The notes beneath the pieces were generated by a model that was not told where the DNA came from, ran no database searches, and saw nothing but the letters and a program-made list of their open reading frames with translations. A DNA stretch of 64,000 nt, from NCBI GenBank assembly GCA_032622095.1, contig CP136061.1:173481107-173545106 (forward strand), written 5' to 3'. The DNA comes from Siphonodentalium dalli. Taxonomy: Eukaryota > Mollusca > Scaphopoda > Gadilida > Siphonodentaliidae. Positions 59,722 to 64,000 of the stretch are shown piece by piece (positions within the stretch are counted from its first letter, which is position 1; each line of letters starts with the position of its first letter). Both the position numbers and the translations under genes were made by a program.

Positions 59722-60878
59722 CAGTGTTCGCGCTGGACCGAAAAATACTTTAGCCAAAAGTTTAGCCAAATGAAAATTTTATTAGCCAAATGAAAAAAAC
59801 TTTAGCCAAATGTTTTTTGGCCAAATTAAAAAATACTTTGGCCAAATTAAATCATCGTTTTCTGGTCGGATCACAATTAATGACTAAAACGTAAAATCTA
59901 ACAGACACAGGTAAAATACACAATAATTTAAATAATTTTCATGAACTAGAAGTATTTATATATATATCATTTATTAAAAATTTATTAATCTTTATGTGAA
60001 AGAGTGATTTGTGGGTAACCCGGGATTGTCCTTCTTAATGTCATTATTTTTTTGTTTTATATCAATATCTTTTTTAAATCATTAAATATTTATCCTTGCG
60101 ATAATATCTAAGTGACATCTGGAAACTAATAACTTAATATTGTTACGCCATTATCAAATTACAATCTGTCATAAAAGCATGCATATTATTTTGACTGTAT
60201 CGGTATTGACGACAAATAGCCACAAAATATTGTCGTGATTCACATTTGGCTGATTAAGCTTTTGTCTTACACTTGGTGCTCATAAACCTCGACCGTCTTA
60301 AATACAATGTCATCATAAAAATGCATTGTGCAGGCGCGCCGTGAGTGACCAGACAGACAATGGGCTGAATGGGGGATTAAATGTAAAAATTAATAATGAC
60401 CTTTTGCTGCTTCGTGCAGAGTGACATAATCTTTCTCCAGATTAAAACAGCCTGTTACGAACAAATTACTTATATACCGGCGTCAATGCACTTTACAAAA
60501 CATTGCTTTCTTCACATTGTCATAATTCAACCACGGTCGGTTTAATGTCCATGCGTCTTTGAATGTCCGTCTTGTGAAAACTAAAGATGATTGCATATCA
60601 CTTTGTGATCGCTTGGTCGATAGAGTTGTCGATCGGATTTCCCTTTGTACGATATTTCATAAGTACGAAAATAATGAAATACTTTCGTCACCTAACTTCG
60701 TCTTGAATGTTGATCTATTGAGCGCTTTTATTAATTAGCTTTCTGGCTCCATGCTTTCAGTCTCCATTTGGGTTCAAAAAAAAGTTTAGCCAAAAGTTTA
60801 GCCAAATGAAATTTTTATTAGCCAAATTCGAAAAAGATTAGCCATTGGCTAATTTGGCTACCGACAGCGCGAACACTG
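59722..60878. mobile_element. hAT-like element with perfect 8-bp TSD
   Basis: The left end is CAGTGTTCGCGCTGGACCGA and the right end, on the other strand, is CAGTGTTCGCGCTGTCGGTA. The TSD GTGACGGC is perfect (59714-59721 and 60879-60886). TTTAGCCAAATGAAAA words repeat near both ends in mirrored order. The 1157-bp interior has no transposase frame. It belongs to the same family as 13152-16628. Confidence 0.92.
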
Positions 60879-60949
60879 GTGACGGCTGTTTAAAATATCA
60901 CAGTGAATAAGACAAAATATAGTTTTTCGTATTCGTATTCTCAGGGAAT

Positions 60950-61680
60950 GACCCAAAAATCAGCATTTTCAAAAAAACAAAGATGAATAACTATAGAACA
61001 AAAAACAAAACCAAAACAGTCCTCATAGTGGTGAACATCCATACAAAATTTTATCGAGATCCGAGCATTACTGTTCAAGTTACTCTCAGGTGCCTACTAA
61101 TCGTGATGGCCTAATAATAGTGATGGGTGGGGATTTAGGCTGAAATTAATAATAGTGATGGCTATTTCACTCTATGTCTCAATGCCAAATAATAGTGATC
61201 ATTGGGAATTTTCTCCAAAATTAATAATCGTGCTGACACTATTATTAGGCACCTGAGAGTATGACCTGAACAGACATCGGATGGACCAAACAGCCAACAT
61301 TTCCAGATAAACAAAGATGAATAACTCTAGAATGGAAAAGCCGAACAGAACAATGGAAACATCTATTGAATATCCTCATAGTAGTGAACATCCATACCAA
61401 ATTTCATTGAGATCCCAGCCCAACTGTTGAAGTTACGACTGAACAGACACCAGACAGACCAAAAAGCCACAACATTTCCAGATAAAAAAGATGAATAACT
61501 CTAGAATGGAAAATCCGAAGAAAACGATGGAATGCCCTCATAGTAGTCAATATACATACCAAATTTCATTGAGATCCGAGCAATACTGTTCAAGTTATGA
61601 CATGAACAGACACCAGACGGACAAAAAATCCAACATTTCCAGATAAATAAAAGACCACATGTCCCCCCCAACTCGAGTGG
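60950..61680 (+). repeat. ~165-bp tandem repeat, three units
   Basis: Units carry AGATGAATAACTCTAGAA, TCCTCATAGTAGTGAACATC, CATACCAAATTTCATTGAGA, CTGTTCAAGTTA.GAC and TGAACAGACACCAGACGGAC. The first unit is split by the MITE at 61084-61259. Confidence 0.8.
61084..61259. mobile_element. 176-bp MITE, TA target, empty-site supported
   Basis: Starts CTCTCAGGTGCCTACTAATC and ends with the inverse of CTCTCAGGTGCCTAATAATA, with TA on each side. The equivalent position in a neighbouring repeat unit (about 61590) reads CAAGTTATGAC with a single TA, so the insertion and its TA duplication are directly visible. The interior has four AATAATAGTGATG words. Related to 3735-3851. Confidence 0.9.
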
Positions 61681-61705
61681 TAAACTTCATGATTGGATTT
61701 GAGTG

Positions 61706-62114
61706 AAAAGGCAAAAATGTTCCAAATTATCTAAGTCGAAAACCCCCCAAAAATATGGAAAAAATGAGATTTTTAAAGTAAAAAAACCCCCGAAAATATG
61801 GAAAAAATGATATTTGTTATTAGCTATATAGATGTTGCAAATCACCAACATGTTAGGAACAATATCCCAGAGTTTAAAATCTCTACATTTAAAACTGTAG
61901 GAGGAGTTGATTACACCTTGAAGGTACCCAATCTCATCCAAAAGGCAAAAATGTTCCAAATTTTCTAAGTAAAAAACCCACCGAAAATACAGGAAAATAT
62001 GGAAAAAATGATATTTTTTATTAGCTATATAGATGTTGCAAATCACCAACATGTTAGGAACAATATCCCAGAGTTTCAAATATCTACATTTAAAACTGTA
62101 GGAGGAGTTGATTA
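61706..62114. repeat. 234-bp tandem duplication
   Basis: AAAAGGCAAAAATGTTCCAA through AAAACTGTAGGAGGAGTTGA-TTA occurs twice, at 61706 and 61940. Copy 2 is interrupted after GTTGATTA by the element at 62115, whereas copy 1 continues CACCTTG. The 130-codon minus frame is a shadow. Confidence 0.85.
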
Positions 62115-64000
62115 GGGATCATGTCAAAACCTCTTTCGCATATGCGAAAAAAATGCGAAAAATGTGGCATCATTGACGTGGTTTTTTTCGACATTATCGG
62201 AGTTTTTTCGTCATTATCGCACGCCGTAACGTTGTACGTTTTCGTCAATTTTTCGTCATTTTCGCTGTCTTGGTTCAATGTTTTCGCAATTATCGCAGTT
62301 TTGCTCAAATGTTCGCTGTTCTGTTTCGACATATTTTCGCCGTGTTTGTTTTCGTCAAGATCGCAGCATTATATCCGTCAATATTGCTGTTGTGTCGATA
62401 CGATTAGCAGGACAGTTTGTGTTCAATAAATACTCCATAGTCGCAGTTTTATACTGATGTGTCACGAACGGGAAGATGTCGATGTCCATGCTGAAATTTC
62501 TCAGATCGGAGTGACAGTTTGTGTTCAATAAATACTCCATAGTCGCAGTTTTATACTGATGTGTCGCGAACGGGAAGATGTCGGTGTCCATGCGGAAATT
62601 TCTCAGATCAGAGTTTTTATCATAAGAATTCCATTGATTTAATCGGAGTATTCTCCGATAGGAAAACATTTCCGATTTGATCGGAGTTTATATATGTAGG
62701 CCTATTAGTAAATTTCTCCGATCTACTGAAATCTCCGATTTGGTTAATATCGTACAATTCAAACTTCGTTTAATAATAAACTATTATTAATAGAAGATTA
62801 TTTAAAGTCCCAAATAAATTATTCCCAGACCCAATTTATATAATAGGATATAGGCCAACACAATCATTTCCTACGTTTTGTCACACGGTGCCCGCAAATC
62901 CGTGGGTTTATAGCAGTGATATTGCATCACTGGTTTACAGTAAATATTACAGTACAGGTTGAAGTCCCCCTAAATCTCGAGCAATAATTGCTACACCATC
63001 GCATTAATACTGCAGAGTGGTACCGTAAACAATGCAAATTTTGATTTCGAAAATCGTTTTTGTGTGTGATTGTGTAACTTGTCTTCACTTTGGGTAAACT
63101 GTCACCATTTAATTGTGCGAACTATTATGAATAAAAGAATACAGCCGAGGACGACAACCCCGATTTATAGTATACTTTCTGTATGCCACGTAGAGTTAAT
63201 TTCTACAGTTTCAATCTGTCTTTCTAGACCAGACACATATTTTAATGTGGACGCAAATCAGGGTGTTTACGGCATCGTCGGACAGTCGTAAACAATGCTT
63301 TAATTTTCGCAATATAAGTATGAAATCATTGTTAGATATCGGAAGCGCAGCGTCATCATGATTAATTCGTCGGCGACTTTTATTTCAAATCTACACACTT
63401 TATTCAATATATATCAGCGATCAGATGCGACAAAGTTAAGTTAATACAAAACATATTATATAATACTAATAGTTTGGAATTTCCACGAATTGCACATGTT
63501 ATGTTGTGCTATTTTTAGCACTGTAATTTCCCAGGCCAATCCTAGTTTCGTTTGTGGGTAGCATTGACTGACGGAGGAGTTGAGTGTTATGTTTTTCTCG
63601 ATTTTTTATTGAATGAATAATAAAAATATGGATAACATACCATTATAAAACAATGAACTTAGGGGGTATGGCTCTATATATGTCTGGCGTTGATACAATG
63701 TGATGAGGGCTTGTTCTAAATCGGGCCTATTGCTTCAAATGCTGGATCATGTGGATGGACGGTTGTCGCTCCAGTTGTGGGTGGGTGCAGCTGGTTTCAA
63801 ATTTCTGTGTGATTTCATCTTTTTTCTGTTAGATGTGTGATACCTGGGGTTGTGAAAACCCTAACTTCTTCGTTCTGTCGACCTGTGTAAACTGCTGGTC
63901 TAATATTTTCCCAACTGCGTATATGTCCGCTACCGATAGATCTATTCGATTTCATCACTGTTTCTAGCCATGATGGAACTGATATTATGACATCAAGTCG
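62115..64000 (-). mobile_element. Element copy B, inverted, without the Helitron
   Basis: Begins GGGATCATGTCAAAACC directly after TTA and is the reverse complement of 13858-16457, except that the Helitron is absent (uninterrupted at about 63630-63640). A ~103-bp block (ACAGTTTGTGTTCAATAAAT ... TTTCTCAGATC) is duplicated in tandem (62412-62512, 62514-62617) but single in copy A. The element runs off the window end. A GGGA start after TTA would suit PIF/Harbinger-type (TWA target) elements, but the far end is not seen. Confidence 0.8.

Noticed and set aside
61687-62079. 130-codon minus-strand frame with internal protein repeat
   Set aside because: It exactly follows the 234-bp tandem duplication, the codons are low complexity, and it is broken in the second copy by the element at 62115.
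11586-64000. Next upstream ACC exon (encoding a segment like MAQYASNITSVLCQF)
   Set aside because: I scanned the plus strand by eye for the reverse complement of its conserved words and found nothing convincing. A translated search with an ACC protein would settle it.

Overview
The window is animal nuclear DNA. It is AT-rich and intron-rich, with almost no long open frames and a very high load of nested transposable elements. Degenerate repeats built around (GACG)n tails, and tandem-array elements with a (CA)n tail resembling bivalve pearl-type elements, suggest a mollusc. That placement is inference from repeat style, not from a diagnostic gene.

Host gene: the only host gene I can name is acetyl-CoA carboxylase (ACC), on the minus strand. 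Two consecutive exons are visible (complement 11485..11585 and 1782..1995). They have proper splice sites, and the split codon across the 9.5 kb intron matches the conserved Q-R-Y-R junction. The upstream ACC exon should lie at higher coordinates, but I could not find it, so the rest of the window is either a very large intron or I missed exons.

Region by region. 1-4.5 kb: palindromic TTCATGG array, an hAT-like element with a perfect 8-bp target-site duplication (TSD), ACC exon, degenerate tandem repeats. 5-12 kb: a promoter-like CCAAT/octamer cluster and a 2.7 kb TA-flanked element with AAGTGTACACTT arrays ending 27 bp from an ACC splice donor. 13-16.6 kb: an hAT-like element with a Helitron nested inside. 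18.8-20.3 kb: decayed gag-protease remnant of an LTR retrotransposon. 20.3-22.2 kb: long foldback element. 22.7-28 kb: a decayed LINE on the minus strand, split by a 4.4 kb element with perfect 8-bp TSD, which itself contains a second LINE on the plus strand. 28-38 kb: mostly unassigned, with repeats.

38.6-56.8 kb: an hAT-family transposase gene (zinc finger plus hATC domain) broken by frameshifts and by a 15.8 kb insertion. The insertion holds three copies of an element made of ~164-bp tandem repeats, a 2.2 kb inverted minisatellite, a 7.3 kb-spaced 280-bp inverted repeat, and a further 3.5 kb insertion. 59.7-60.9 kb: another hAT-like element with perfect TSD. 61-62.1 kb: tandem repeats with a small TA-flanked MITE. 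62.1-64 kb: an inverted copy of the 13.9-16.5 kb element that lacks the Helitron, giving an empty-site control.

The window reads as a chronicle of nested insertions around an otherwise conserved metabolic gene. I saw no CRISPR array, bacterial operon, rRNA or convincing tRNA gene.
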